Origin: TMED108 sp036166415
Lineage (GTDB): Bacteria > Fidelibacterota > Marinisomatia > Marinisomatales > TCS55
Direction: 5' to 3'
Assembly: GCA_036166415.1 (NCBI GenBank)
Contig: JAYZHP010000107.1
Location: 1 to 5,894 of the forward strand
DNA: 5,894 bases
The position numbers were made by a program, and so were the translations under genes. Below are positions 1 through 5,894 of this stretch, one piece after another. Position 1 is the first letter of the stretch. The number at the start of each line of letters is the position of its first letter. The notes beneath the pieces are model-generated. The model saw only the letters and a program-made list of their open reading frames with translations, was not told where the DNA came from and searched no databases.

Positions 1-861
1 GGAAAAGACACAATAGATATTTCAGGTACTATTAATGCAAGAAATGGTGCTATTTATAAAGAGTTCACTAGTAGCGAGTCCAATGATGCTTCTAATGATT
101 CAGAAAGGACTATTACAAATTACAATATTAGATTTCCCATTGAAGATTCTTTCTCAATACGTAATTCTCAGATTGATGCAAAAATATCAGGAGAATTAGG
201 TATGTCAAAATTGTATAGTGAAACTTGGAATTATTCTGGAGAAATTGAATTTATTGAAGGGCAAATATATTATTACCTAGGCGATGTTTTTGAAAATCTT
301 AAAGGAACAATGGTTTTTGATGGTCAAGGATTTAATCCTTTCTTAGAATTATCTGCTTCAACTAAGATTGGTGATGCAGAAATTATTCTTGGCGTTTTTG
401 GTCCATTTGATAATCCGGAATGGAGATTTGATAGCGATAAAGGTTACTCTGAAAGTGATATCCTTCAATTATTAACTTTTAATACAAGAGTTTCTGAGGA
501 AGGATTCTCAACGGAAGGGCTTGGTACGCAGGCTCAAACAATATTAGGAGCATATCTAGAGCGCCAACTTGAAAAAAACTTTATAAAATCTACGGGATTA
601 AAATCTTCTGGCATTATTCAGGACGTTCAAATTTCAGGCACATCTGAACTTATAAATCCAAATCAAGGCGAAGAGTTCAGTATTAATGCAAGATTAAATC
701 AAAGCTTTAGTCTTAGCTATAAAAGGTCATTTTCATTAGAAGCAGCCTATAAAAACAAGGTAGGCGTTGAATATAAATTAAACCCTAATTTCTCAGTCAT
801 TGGAAACGTAGATGAAAGCGGACAAATTCAAATGAAGTTTCGTGTCCGCCGAGTATACTAG
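1..861 (+). CDS. tamB: TamB-like translocation/assembly protein, C-terminal part (5' end outside window)
   Basis: The frame is open from the first base to a TAG at 859-861, giving 286 residues of a protein that begins upstream; the ATG at 202 is internal, because same-style sequence continues before it. TamB proteins are anchored in the inner membrane and span the periplasm as a hydrophobic beta-groove that carries lipids or outer-membrane proteins. The C-terminal TamB (DUF490) pattern is visible: a beta-rich stretch with GQIYYYLGDVF (about residues 87-97 of the visible part), then GTMVFDG (102-108) and NPFLELSA (112-119), followed by a SDILQLL segment. An amphipathic stretch around LGTQAQTILGAYLERQL comes next, then beta strands ending in MKFRVRRVY. 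An Omp85 gene starts 10 bp downstream, the classic TamA-TamB arrangement. Family assignment rests on pattern memory and this neighbour. Full length is unknown; family members usually exceed 1,000 residues. Confidence 0.85.
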   Translation, partial: GKDTIDISGTINARNGAIYKEFTSSESNDASNDSERTITNYNIRFPIEDSFSIRNSQIDAKISGELGMSKLYSETWNYSGEIEFIEGQIYYYLGDVFENLKGTMVFDGQGFNPFLELSASTKIGDAEIILGVFGPFDNPEWRFDSDKGYSESDILQLLTFNTRVSEEGFSTEGLGTQAQTILGAYLERQLEKNFIKSTGLKSSGIIQDVQISGTSELINPNQGEEFSINARLNQSFSLSYKRSFSLEAAYKNKVGVEYKLNPNFSVIGNVDESGQIQMKFRVRRVY

Positions 862-871
862 ACTGAGATAT

Positions 872-2734
872 ATGATTAAAAAAAAATTATTTCTTACTTT
901 ATCAATTTTTATTGTAGTTCTCTATAGCCAAAATAATGACCGTAGGATTATTAATACCGTTTCGTTCATTAATAATCTTCAAATTGATTCCAATGAGTTA
1001 GAAGACCAGATAGAGCTCAAGCCCCCATCAATTCTTAGGTTCAATTCTGTAGATTTTGATAGAAGATTGCTAAAATTAGATGCTATAAATATTAAAAACC
1101 ATTATAACTCAAATGGGTTTCTTCAGGCAACTGTTAAGGATTCTTTTGAAGTAAATAGCGGTTTAGTTAATATTTTTTTTATTATCAATGAAGGTAATCA
1201 ATATTTTTTAAGCGATGTAAGTATTGAAGGCCTTTCTGTCTTAGATAATGAAAAAATATTAACTAAGTTAGGTCTATTTAAAGGTCAGCCATATAATCCC
1301 GTAAAAATTAATAAAAAACTATCAATAATCGATCAAGCATTGCAGGAAAAAGGAAAAATTTTTTCTACGATAAATGTTAGTCAAGCCATTGAAGACTCAG
1401 TTAAAATTGTAATTCAAGTCAATGAAGGGAAGAATATTTTCATTAATGACTCATGGATAAGTGGCGCTGAACGTATAGACACAATATATGTGAGGAAAGA
1501 AGTTGAATTTGAGAATGGACAACTTTTTAGTAAAAAGAAAATTGATAAAACGAAACGCAACCTTCTTCAAGCGGGTTTCTTTTCTTCAGTAAATATTGTT
1601 GCTCACCCAATTGAAGAACAAGACTCATTGGTTAATCTAGAAATAAGGCTAAGAGAATTTAAAAATGTTGGCGAAACTGCTTTCGAATTTGGACTTGATG
1701 AAATAGAATATGTTCCTGGTGTACGATCCCTAGTGGGGCTTGGTGGTTCTATTAATTGGACAGATCGTATGATTTTAGGAACAAAAAATAGATTTGAAAC
1801 GGATGGTAGCGTAGTTCTCCCAACAGAGGAGGGCTTTATTTTTCCAAGACTAGGTTTCGATATTAAAATATCGAACCAAAGACCATTTTCAATTAATTTT
1901 CCAACTGAAATAAAGTTATTTTTCCAACAATTTAAAAATTTTGGTGATGAGTATGGACCCTATGTTCGCAGGTTTGGCTTTCAGTATGCAAACATATTTA
2001 GATGGAATCGTCAAAGGTCATATCTAGATATTGGAGCAACGTTTGAGCGATTTGATGAATCTGCGGCATTTAAAGAAGATATTGAGCAGCGAAAATTTAA
2101 AATTCACCTAAATCAAGATAATAGAGATAATCCCATGGATCCAAAAAGTGGGAATATGATTATAGCGAGATTAGACGCTTATGGAGGGCCGCTTGGTGGC
2201 AATAGATCATATATAAAGTACAGCCTTGATTTAAGAAATTATTTTACAATTTTTAAATTAATAACGATAGCAGGAAGGATGAATAGCGGTGTTATAACAG
2301 GATGGTCTGAGACTTACGATCAATACGAAACAGTTTTGTTTGAGAAATTTTATCTTGGCGGCAGCAATACTTTGAGAGCAATTAGGCCATTACGTTTATT
2401 GACAAATAGAACAGACAATATTGATAATGATAATGATGGTAAAATTGATGAAGAAGATGAGTCAAATAATATTCCATCCGGAAAAACTGCTATGGTTTTG
2501 ACTAATTGGGAGGTGAGATTTCCTCTGGCTTGGAGATTGGGGGGAGTGCTTTTTGTTGATGGTGGAAACATATTTGATTCTTCAAAGGAAATAAACAATG
2601 GTGATATTTTTTGGAACTATGGATTTGCAATTACATTAAATTTACCAGTTGGTCCACTTCGAATTGATTATGCTCAAGACTCAAAAGACTCAAGCATTAA
2701 TCAAATTCAATTAGGGTTTTTATATGCGTTTTAA
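872..2734 (+). CDS. tamA: Omp85-family outer-membrane barrel protein, TamA/BamA-like (three POTRA domains)
   Basis: This 620-residue protein starts with a Sec signal peptide (MIKKK, hydrophobic core to about residue 17, likely cut near LYS-Q20). An in-frame GTG at 842 would add ten residues ahead of that signal and overlap tamB, so ATG 872 is preferred. Three POTRA-like domains follow, at about 24-108, 109-186 and 187-264, with POTRA endings such as INEG and VNEG. A 16-strand-type barrel fills about 265-620. Omp85 signatures are present: DNRDNPMDPKSG (416-427), GGSNTLRAIRPLR in loop 6 (496-508), the GPLRIDYAQ strand (594-602) and a C-terminal beta-signal ending in Phe (QLGFLYAF). Three POTRAs, a size near TamA (about 580) rather than BamA (about 800), and an adjacent tamB favour a TamA/TamL role in outer-membrane insertion or lipid transfer. 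A BamA role cannot be excluded. The loop-6 motif is LRAI rather than VRGF/Y, and a calcium-loop insertion follows it. Confidence 0.88.
   Translation: MIKKKLFLTLSIFIVVLYSQNNDRRIINTVSFINNLQIDSNELEDQIELKPPSILRFNSVDFDRRLLKLDAINIKNHYNSNGFLQATVKDSFEVNSGLVNIFFIINEGNQYFLSDVSIEGLSVLDNEKILTKLGLFKGQPYNPVKINKKLSIIDQALQEKGKIFSTINVSQAIEDSVKIVIQVNEGKNIFINDSWISGAERIDTIYVRKEVEFENGQLFSKKKIDKTKRNLLQAGFFSSVNIVAHPIEEQDSLVNLEIRLREFKNVGETAFEFGLDEIEYVPGVRSLVGLGGSINWTDRMILGTKNRFETDGSVVLPTEEGFIFPRLGFDIKISNQRPFSINFPTEIKLFFQQFKNFGDEYGPYVRRFGFQYANIFRWNRQRSYLDIGATFERFDESAAFKEDIEQRKFKIHLNQDNRDNPMDPKSGNMIIARLDAYGGPLGGNRSYIKYSLDLRNYFTIFKLITIAGRMNSGVITGWSETYDQYETVLFEKFYLGGSNTLRAIRPLRLLTNRTDNIDNDNDGKIDEEDESNNIPSGKTAMVLTNWEVRFPLAWRLGGVLFVDGGNIFDSSKEINNGDIFWNYGFAITLNLPVGPLRIDYAQDSKDSSINQIQLGFLYAF
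2423..2458 (+). other. EF-hand/dockerin-type calcium-binding loop encoded in barrel loop 6
   Basis: Codons 518-529 of the Omp85 protein read DNDNDGKIDEED. Asp at positions 1, 3 and 5, Gly at 6, Ile at 8, Asp at 9 and an acidic residue at 12 fit the canonical 12-residue Ca2+-coordinating loop. It lies between the LRAI loop-6 motif (501-504) and the next strand (AMVLTNWEVRFPL, 540-552), so topology by analogy with BamA puts it on the cell surface. Calcium binding is inferred from the pattern only. Confidence 0.6.
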
Positions 2735-2802
2735 TTATAAATCAATATAGTCAAATAATATAAAATTCATATAAATTTGAACACTAAAATATTTAATTAT
2801 TT
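2735..2802 (+). promoter_or_regulatory. AT-rich intergenic gap with a possible Bacteroidota-type -7 element
   Basis: This is the longest gap in the window and is almost entirely A/T. It contains TAAATTTG at 2772-2779, which fits the Bacteroidota -7 consensus TAnnTTTG and would place a transcription start roughly 15-20 bases before the lipoprotein ATG. No TTG-type -33 box is visible at the expected distance, and such a match is easy to get by chance in DNA this AT-rich. No GC-rich hairpin with a T-run is present, so there is no sign that transcription from tamA stops here. Confidence 0.2.
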
Positions 2803-3285
2803 ATGAAAAATATTTTTACAATCTTAATTATTGCAGCCTTTTTTTCTTCTTGTGATTTTTTTAAATCAGCTGATCAATATTTTGCAGAAGCTGAAGAATT
2901 GAGAATAGAAAGAAAGCCAAAAGAGGCTTTGCGACTACTGAAGAAAATAACAGAAAAATTTAGCAATGAAGTTAAGGCTCCTGATGCACAGTATCTTATT
3001 GCTGAAATTTACTATAGAGATTTACAAGATTTTTCAAAATCAATCACTGAATATAATAAATTTGCTTTAAGATACACTGATAGTAAAAAAGTTCCTTTTT
3101 CAGTCTTTATGCAGGGATATATTTATGCAAATGAGTTGATGAAACATGATTCTGCAAAAATATTATATAAAAAGTTTATAAATTTATACCCAGATCATGA
3201 GATGGTTGAATCTGTAAGGTTTGAATTAAAATATCTAGGCCTAGGTATAGATGAAATTCCACAACTAAAACATTTAACTGAGTAA
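2803..3285 (+). CDS. Small TPR-repeat lipoprotein, BamD/YbgF(CpoB)-like
   Basis: The 160-residue product opens with a lipoprotein signal: MKN, a hydrophobic core, and a lipobox-like FSSC with the lipidated Cys at 17. The mature part is helical and contains about three TPR-like units, near residues 23-56, 59-95 and 97-132, with a closing helix at 133-146. Recurring features are A-x-x-Y/L-x-x-A-E positions and P/D caps such as NLYPDHE. This is the architecture of BamD and CpoB/YbgF, but it is shorter than BamD (about 245 residues, five TPRs). A role as periplasmic scaffold for outer-membrane assembly is plausible given the Omp85 gene upstream; it could equally serve the MoxR module, where TPR proteins (BatC/BatE) are common. 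Residue +2 after the Cys is Asp, an inner-membrane retention signal in E. coli whose meaning here is uncertain. No Shine-Dalgarno precedes the ATG. The stop is 4 bp before moxR, suggesting co-translation. Confidence 0.75.
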   Translation: MKNIFTILIIAAFFSSCDFFKSADQYFAEAEELRIERKPKEALRLLKKITEKFSNEVKAPDAQYLIAEIYYRDLQDFSKSITEYNKFALRYTDSKKVPFSVFMQGYIYANELMKHDSAKILYKKFINLYPDHEMVESVRFELKYLGLGIDEIPQLKHLTE

Positions 3286-3289
3286 AAAT

Positions 3290-4285
3290 ATGCCAGAATT
3301 TAGCTTATCTGAAATAAATGATCGAATCGCTAAAGATTCAAAGTTTATACCATCACTTAAAGATTCAATTGCTGAGGTTATTGTAGGTCAAAATGAATTG
3401 ATTGATAAAGTATTGATTGGCATGCTAGCAAATGGACATATACTCTTAGAGGGAGTACCTGGCTTAGCAAAAACACTTACGGTTAACACTCTTGCAAAAT
3501 CAATCAATACAAACTTTCAACGTATTCAATTTACCCCAGATATGCTTCCGGCAGATTTAATTGGAACTTTGATCTATAATCAAAAAACAAGCGGATTTGA
3601 AACAAGAAAAGGTCCAATATTTTCTAATATTATATTAGCAGATGAAATAAATAGAGCACCGTCAAAGGTTCAAAGCGCTCTTCTTGAAGCCATGCAAGAG
3701 AGGCAAGTTACAATAGGTGAAGATACCTATAAACTAGATAGCCCATTCCTAGTTTTGGCAACCCAAAACCCAATAGAGCAAGAAGGGACATATCCGCTAC
3801 CAGAAGCCCAAGTTGATCGCTTTATGATGAAATTAAAGGTTGATTATCCAGACAAAGATGATGAGCGCCAGATTTTGAGATCTTCAGCTAGAACGGATAT
3901 TAAAAAACAAAAAAGATCTACAATTAAAGCCACCTCAATAATTAAGGCTCAGAAATCAATTAACGATATCTATGTGGATGAGAAAGTTGAAGAATATGTC
4001 TTAAATCTTGTATTTGCTACTCGCAATCCAATTGAACATGACCTTGAAGACTTATCACAATTAATTCAATATGGAGCAAGTCCAAGAGCAACTATCAATC
4101 TAATTCTTGCCTCAAAAGCTAGGGCTTTTGTTGAAGGAAGAGGTTATATAACACCGGAAGATGTACGGTATATTGGAAAAGATGTTTTACGTCACCGAGT
4201 AATATTAACCTATGAAGCTGAGGCTGAAGAATTAACTTCTGAGGATATTATTCAAAGACTTTTTGATTCTATTGAAATCCCTTGA
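3290..4285 (+). CDS. moxR: MoxR-family AAA+ ATPase
   Basis: This 331-residue cytoplasmic ATPase has the full MoxR signature set. Walker A is GVPGLAKT (55-62, Lys61). Walker B is IILADE (114-119), followed by INRAP. The conserved block QSALLEAMQERQVTIG (128-143) comes next, then sensor 1 in ATQNPIEQEGTYPLPEAQ (157-174, Asn160) with VDRF after it. Sensor 2 is GASPRA (262-267, Arg266) in the C-terminal lid. Length and motifs are normal for the family, with no missing catalytic residue. MoxR proteins act as chaperone-like ATPases that remodel or activate VWA-domain partners, often by metal insertion; the partner here should be the DUF58 protein 43 bp downstream and any VWA proteins beyond the window. 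The ATG lies 4 bp after the lipoprotein stop and no Shine-Dalgarno is seen, so coupled translation is likely. Family assignment is very secure; the physiological substrate is not known from sequence. Confidence 0.96.
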   Translation: MPEFSLSEINDRIAKDSKFIPSLKDSIAEVIVGQNELIDKVLIGMLANGHILLEGVPGLAKTLTVNTLAKSINTNFQRIQFTPDMLPADLIGTLIYNQKTSGFETRKGPIFSNIILADEINRAPSKVQSALLEAMQERQVTIGEDTYKLDSPFLVLATQNPIEQEGTYPLPEAQVDRFMMKLKVDYPDKDDERQILRSSARTDIKKQKRSTIKATSIIKAQKSINDIYVDEKVEEYVLNLVFATRNPIEHDLEDLSQLIQYGASPRATINLILASKARAFVEGRGYITPEDVRYIGKDVLRHRVILTYEAEAEELTSEDIIQRLFDSIEIP

Positions 4286-4298
4286 CCTATAGCTTTCT

Positions 4299-4314
4299 TA
4301 AATAAGAATATTTA
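4299..4314. repeat. Short AT-only inverted repeat between moxR and the DUF58 gene
   Basis: TAAATA and TATTTA flank a four-base AGAA spacer within the 43-bp gap. A second overlapping dyad, TTCTT-aaat-AAGAA, lies at 4295-4308. With no G-C pair in the first stem and no following T-run, it is unlikely to be a terminator. It could be a weak operator or mRNA structure, or chance in AT-rich DNA. Confidence 0.2.
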
Positions 4315-4328
4315 GATATATAGCATCT

Positions 4329-5204
4329 ATGATTCCAAAAAAAATAATTCAAAAAGTGAGACATATAGAAATAAGAACTAAGGGCTTGGTAAATGATCTA
4401 TTTGGTGGCGAATACCATTCAGCATTTAAGGGCCAGGGGATGACATTTTCTGAAGTAAGAGAATATTATCCAGGTGATGATATAAGAATGATTGATTGGA
4501 ATGTTACCGCAAGAAACAATGCCCCATTTATTAAAATCTTTGAAGAAGAAAGAGAGCTTACGGTATATATATTGGTTGATGTTAGTTCTTCTGGAGGTTT
4601 TGGAACTATTAATCAACTCAAGTCTGATCTTTCTGCAGAAATTGCTGCAGTATTAGGATTTTCAGCAATAAAAAATCAAGATAAGGTAGGATTAATTTTA
4701 TTTAGCTCTGAAGTGGAAAAATATATTTCTCCCCAAAAGAATAAATCCCATATACTAAGAGTTATTAGAGAAGTGCTTTTTCATAAATCAAGAAAAAAAG
4801 GCACATCGATTCAGAATGCTATAGATTTTTTAATGAACGTCTCAAAAAGAAAAGCAGTTGTTTTTTTGATATCAGATTTTTTGGATGATGGATATTGGAA
4901 ATCATTAAAACTTGCAAACAAGAAGCATGACTTAATTGGGATACGTATATATGACCCTGCTGAAATTAGCTTACCTGATTTAGGTCTAATTAGGGTAATT
5001 GACCCTGAAACCGATGATGAATTCTGGGTTGATACTTCTTCAGCGAATGAAAGGAAGTTCTCGGAAAAAGCAATTAGCGAAAAATGGTTAAATTTTTATG
5101 ATAATTGCAAAAAAAATAAATTTGATGTTATTAATATTAAAACTGATCAAGACTATGTTGAACCGATCATGAATTTCTTTCATCGAAGAGAAAGAAGGTC
5201 TTAA
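4329..5204 (+). CDS. DUF58 protein with VWA-type MIDAS site (MoxR partner)
   Basis: The 291-residue protein carries the DUF58 signature at 27-75: GEYHSAFKGQGMTF, then EVREYYPGDDIRMIDWNVTAR and a phenylalanine-rich run into FEEERE. A von Willebrand A-like fold follows with a complete-looking metal site: DVSSS (Asp84, Ser86, Ser88), Thr159 in KKGTS and Asp183 in LISDF. There is no signal peptide or membrane helix, so this is the short soluble type found next to moxR, unlike DUF58 proteins with two N-terminal helices. In such pairs the DUF58 protein is thought to be the client or adaptor of the MoxR ATPase; in Bacteroidota the pair heads the Bat aerotolerance operon. The ATG at 4329 is the natural start because the IxxKVRxIEIRTKGL opening matches family N-termini as I recall them. 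No Shine-Dalgarno is visible. The next gene begins 4 bp after the TAA stop. Confidence 0.94.
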   Translation: MIPKKIIQKVRHIEIRTKGLVNDLFGGEYHSAFKGQGMTFSEVREYYPGDDIRMIDWNVTARNNAPFIKIFEEERELTVYILVDVSSSGGFGTINQLKSDLSAEIAAVLGFSAIKNQDKVGLILFSSEVEKYISPQKNKSHILRVIREVLFHKSRKKGTSIQNAIDFLMNVSKRKAVVFLISDFLDDGYWKSLKLANKKHDLIGIRIYDPAEISLPDLGLIRVIDPETDDEFWVDTSSANERKFSEKAISEKWLNFYDNCKKNKFDVINIKTDQDYVEPIMNFFHRRERRS

Positions 5205-5208
5205 TTAT

Positions 5209-5894
5209 CTGAAAAAATTTATTTTTATACCCCTCATTCTTTTATGGGCTTGCTCAAAAGAAAAATCTATTAATTATGTCGATATTAGCTCCATCGTTGA
5301 TACGCTACAAACTACGATTGGGGAGCCAATTCATTATACATTAAATGTAAATCACTCTGATACAAATATAATTCAATTTCCAGATTGGGAATTTGATAAT
5401 ATTCTTGAGCTAAGAAATTTATCCACTAATAATGAAAATAATAAAACCATGGCCAGGTTTGAAATTGTGTTCTGGGATACAGGGTTAATTTATATACCTG
5501 AGCTTAATGTTAATTTTCTAAATAGAGATAGTTCATTAGCCTATTCAATGAAATCAGATTCGTTAGAAATAGAAGTTGTTTCAATAAAAGATAAAAATCC
5601 AACTTTAATAGATATCTCTGATGATATATTACCAATCAAAGAGCCAGTTCCAATTAACCCCAAAATACCACTTGGCTTAATTATCCAAATAGTTTTATTA
5701 ATTATTCTTTTGCTTGGCATTATTTTATTATGGAGAAAAAGAATTAATGCTTCTGTATCTAAAGATAATTATTCAAAAATAGTTGCAAATCCAGCTCATA
5801 TAGCAAAGAAAAAATTAGATGAATTGAGAAAATATGACCTAGAGAAAGAAAATCATAAAAAAGAATTTTATATCCAATTATCTTTTATATTAAG
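5209..5894 (+). CDS. BatD/DUF4381-like membrane protein with lipoprotein-type signal (3' end outside window)
   Basis: The frame is open from 5173 to the window edge without an ATG, GTG or TTG near its start. CTG at 5209 is chosen because it begins a signal-like KKFIFIPLILLWAC, with the lipobox LWAC and Cys at residue 15, and lies 4 bp after the DUF58 stop, the same spacing as lipoprotein-moxR. The 228 visible residues show a periplasmic beta-rich domain (about 22-126, with TTIGEPIHYTLNV as in BatD N-termini) and a Pro-rich linker DISDDILPIKEPVP (135-148). One membrane helix spans 155-175 with a following RKR, and a cytoplasmic helical part ends in EFYIQLSFIL, like the FYxxLSxILR motif of DUF4381/BatD proteins. 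The single beta-domain makes it shorter before the helix than classical BatD. Position after moxR-DUF58 supports a role in the Bat membrane module. The first in-frame ATG (5449) would remove the signal and much of the domain. Confidence 0.75.
   Translation, partial: MKKFIFIPLILLWACSKEKSINYVDISSIVDTLQTTIGEPIHYTLNVNHSDTNIIQFPDWEFDNILELRNLSTNNENNKTMARFEIVFWDTGLIYIPELNVNFLNRDSSLAYSMKSDSLEIEVVSIKDKNPTLIDISDDILPIKEPVPINPKIPLGLIIQIVLLIILLLGIILLWRKRINASVSKDNYSKIVANPAHIAKKKLDELRKYDLEKENHKKEFYIQLSFIL

Noticed and set aside
202..204. ATG at 202 as the start of the first gene
   Set aside because: The same frame is open back to base 1 with similar beta-rich sequence and no signal or start context at 202; the gene is a fragment of a longer TamB.
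842..871. GTG start at 842 for the Omp85 gene
   Set aside because: It would put ten polar residues before a clear MIKKK signal peptide and overlap tamB by 20 bp; ATG 872 gives a normal N-terminus.
878..886. Run of nine A residues just after the Omp85 start codon as a phase-variation tract
   Set aside because: It encodes the Lys-rich n-region of the signal peptide, and runs of this length are expected in DNA this AT-rich; nothing else suggests slippage control.
2350..2598. 82-codon open frame on the minus strand
   Set aside because: It lies wholly inside the Omp85 barrel, opposite conserved motifs, and its translation is low-complexity Ser/Leu/Pro with no recognisable domain.
4295..4314. Rho-independent terminator between moxR and the DUF58 gene
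   Set aside because: The dyads are 5-6 bp, nearly all A-T, and lack a T-run, too weak for a terminator; the genes belong to the same functional module.
4419..4616. 65-codon open frame on the minus strand
   Set aside because: It is antisense to the conserved DUF58 signature and shows no protein-like features or independent start context.

Overview
This AT-rich window reads entirely on the + strand and is almost completely coding. It holds six genes in a head-to-tail series: the 3' end of a TamB-like translocation protein, a three-POTRA Omp85 barrel (TamA-like), a small TPR lipoprotein, a MoxR AAA+ ATPase, a DUF58 protein with a von Willebrand MIDAS site, and the 5' part of a BatD/DUF4381-like membrane protein that runs off the right edge. 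No RNA gene, mobile element, CRISPR array or convincing terminator was seen.

The organism is a diderm bacterium, since there is an outer-membrane barrel, TamB and lipoproteins. Low GC content, the absence of recognisable Shine-Dalgarno sequences before every start in the window, and the MoxR and DUF58 sequences (which resemble Bacteroidota-type proteins as I remember them) point to the FCB group. A marine lineage such as Marinimicrobia (SAR406) or a Bacteroidota relative is plausible. This is inference from sequence style, not a placement.

Layout: positions 1-2734 form an outer-membrane biogenesis pair, tamB and tamA, separated by 10 bp. After a 68-bp AT-rich gap come the lipoprotein (2803-3285) and moxR (3290-4285), 4 bp apart. 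A 43-bp gap precedes the DUF58 gene (4329-5204), and the BatD-like gene starts 4 bp after it, apparently at a non-ATG codon. The last three genes match the start of the Bacteroidota 'aerotolerance' (Bat) type of operon: MoxR ATPase, DUF58 partner, then membrane proteins with BatD/VWA domains. The first two would move lipids or assemble proteins between the inner and outer membranes. Short spacing and a common strand suggest one or two transcripts linking envelope biogenesis to the MoxR/Bat module.

The most notable details are a textbook EF-hand-type calcium loop inserted in the presumed extracellular loop 6 of the Omp85 barrel, a divergent form of that loop's VRGF/Y motif, and a BatD-like gene that lacks any ATG/GTG/TTG start yet begins with a clear lipoprotein-type signal. 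I found no clearly new system; the genes belong to recognisable families.
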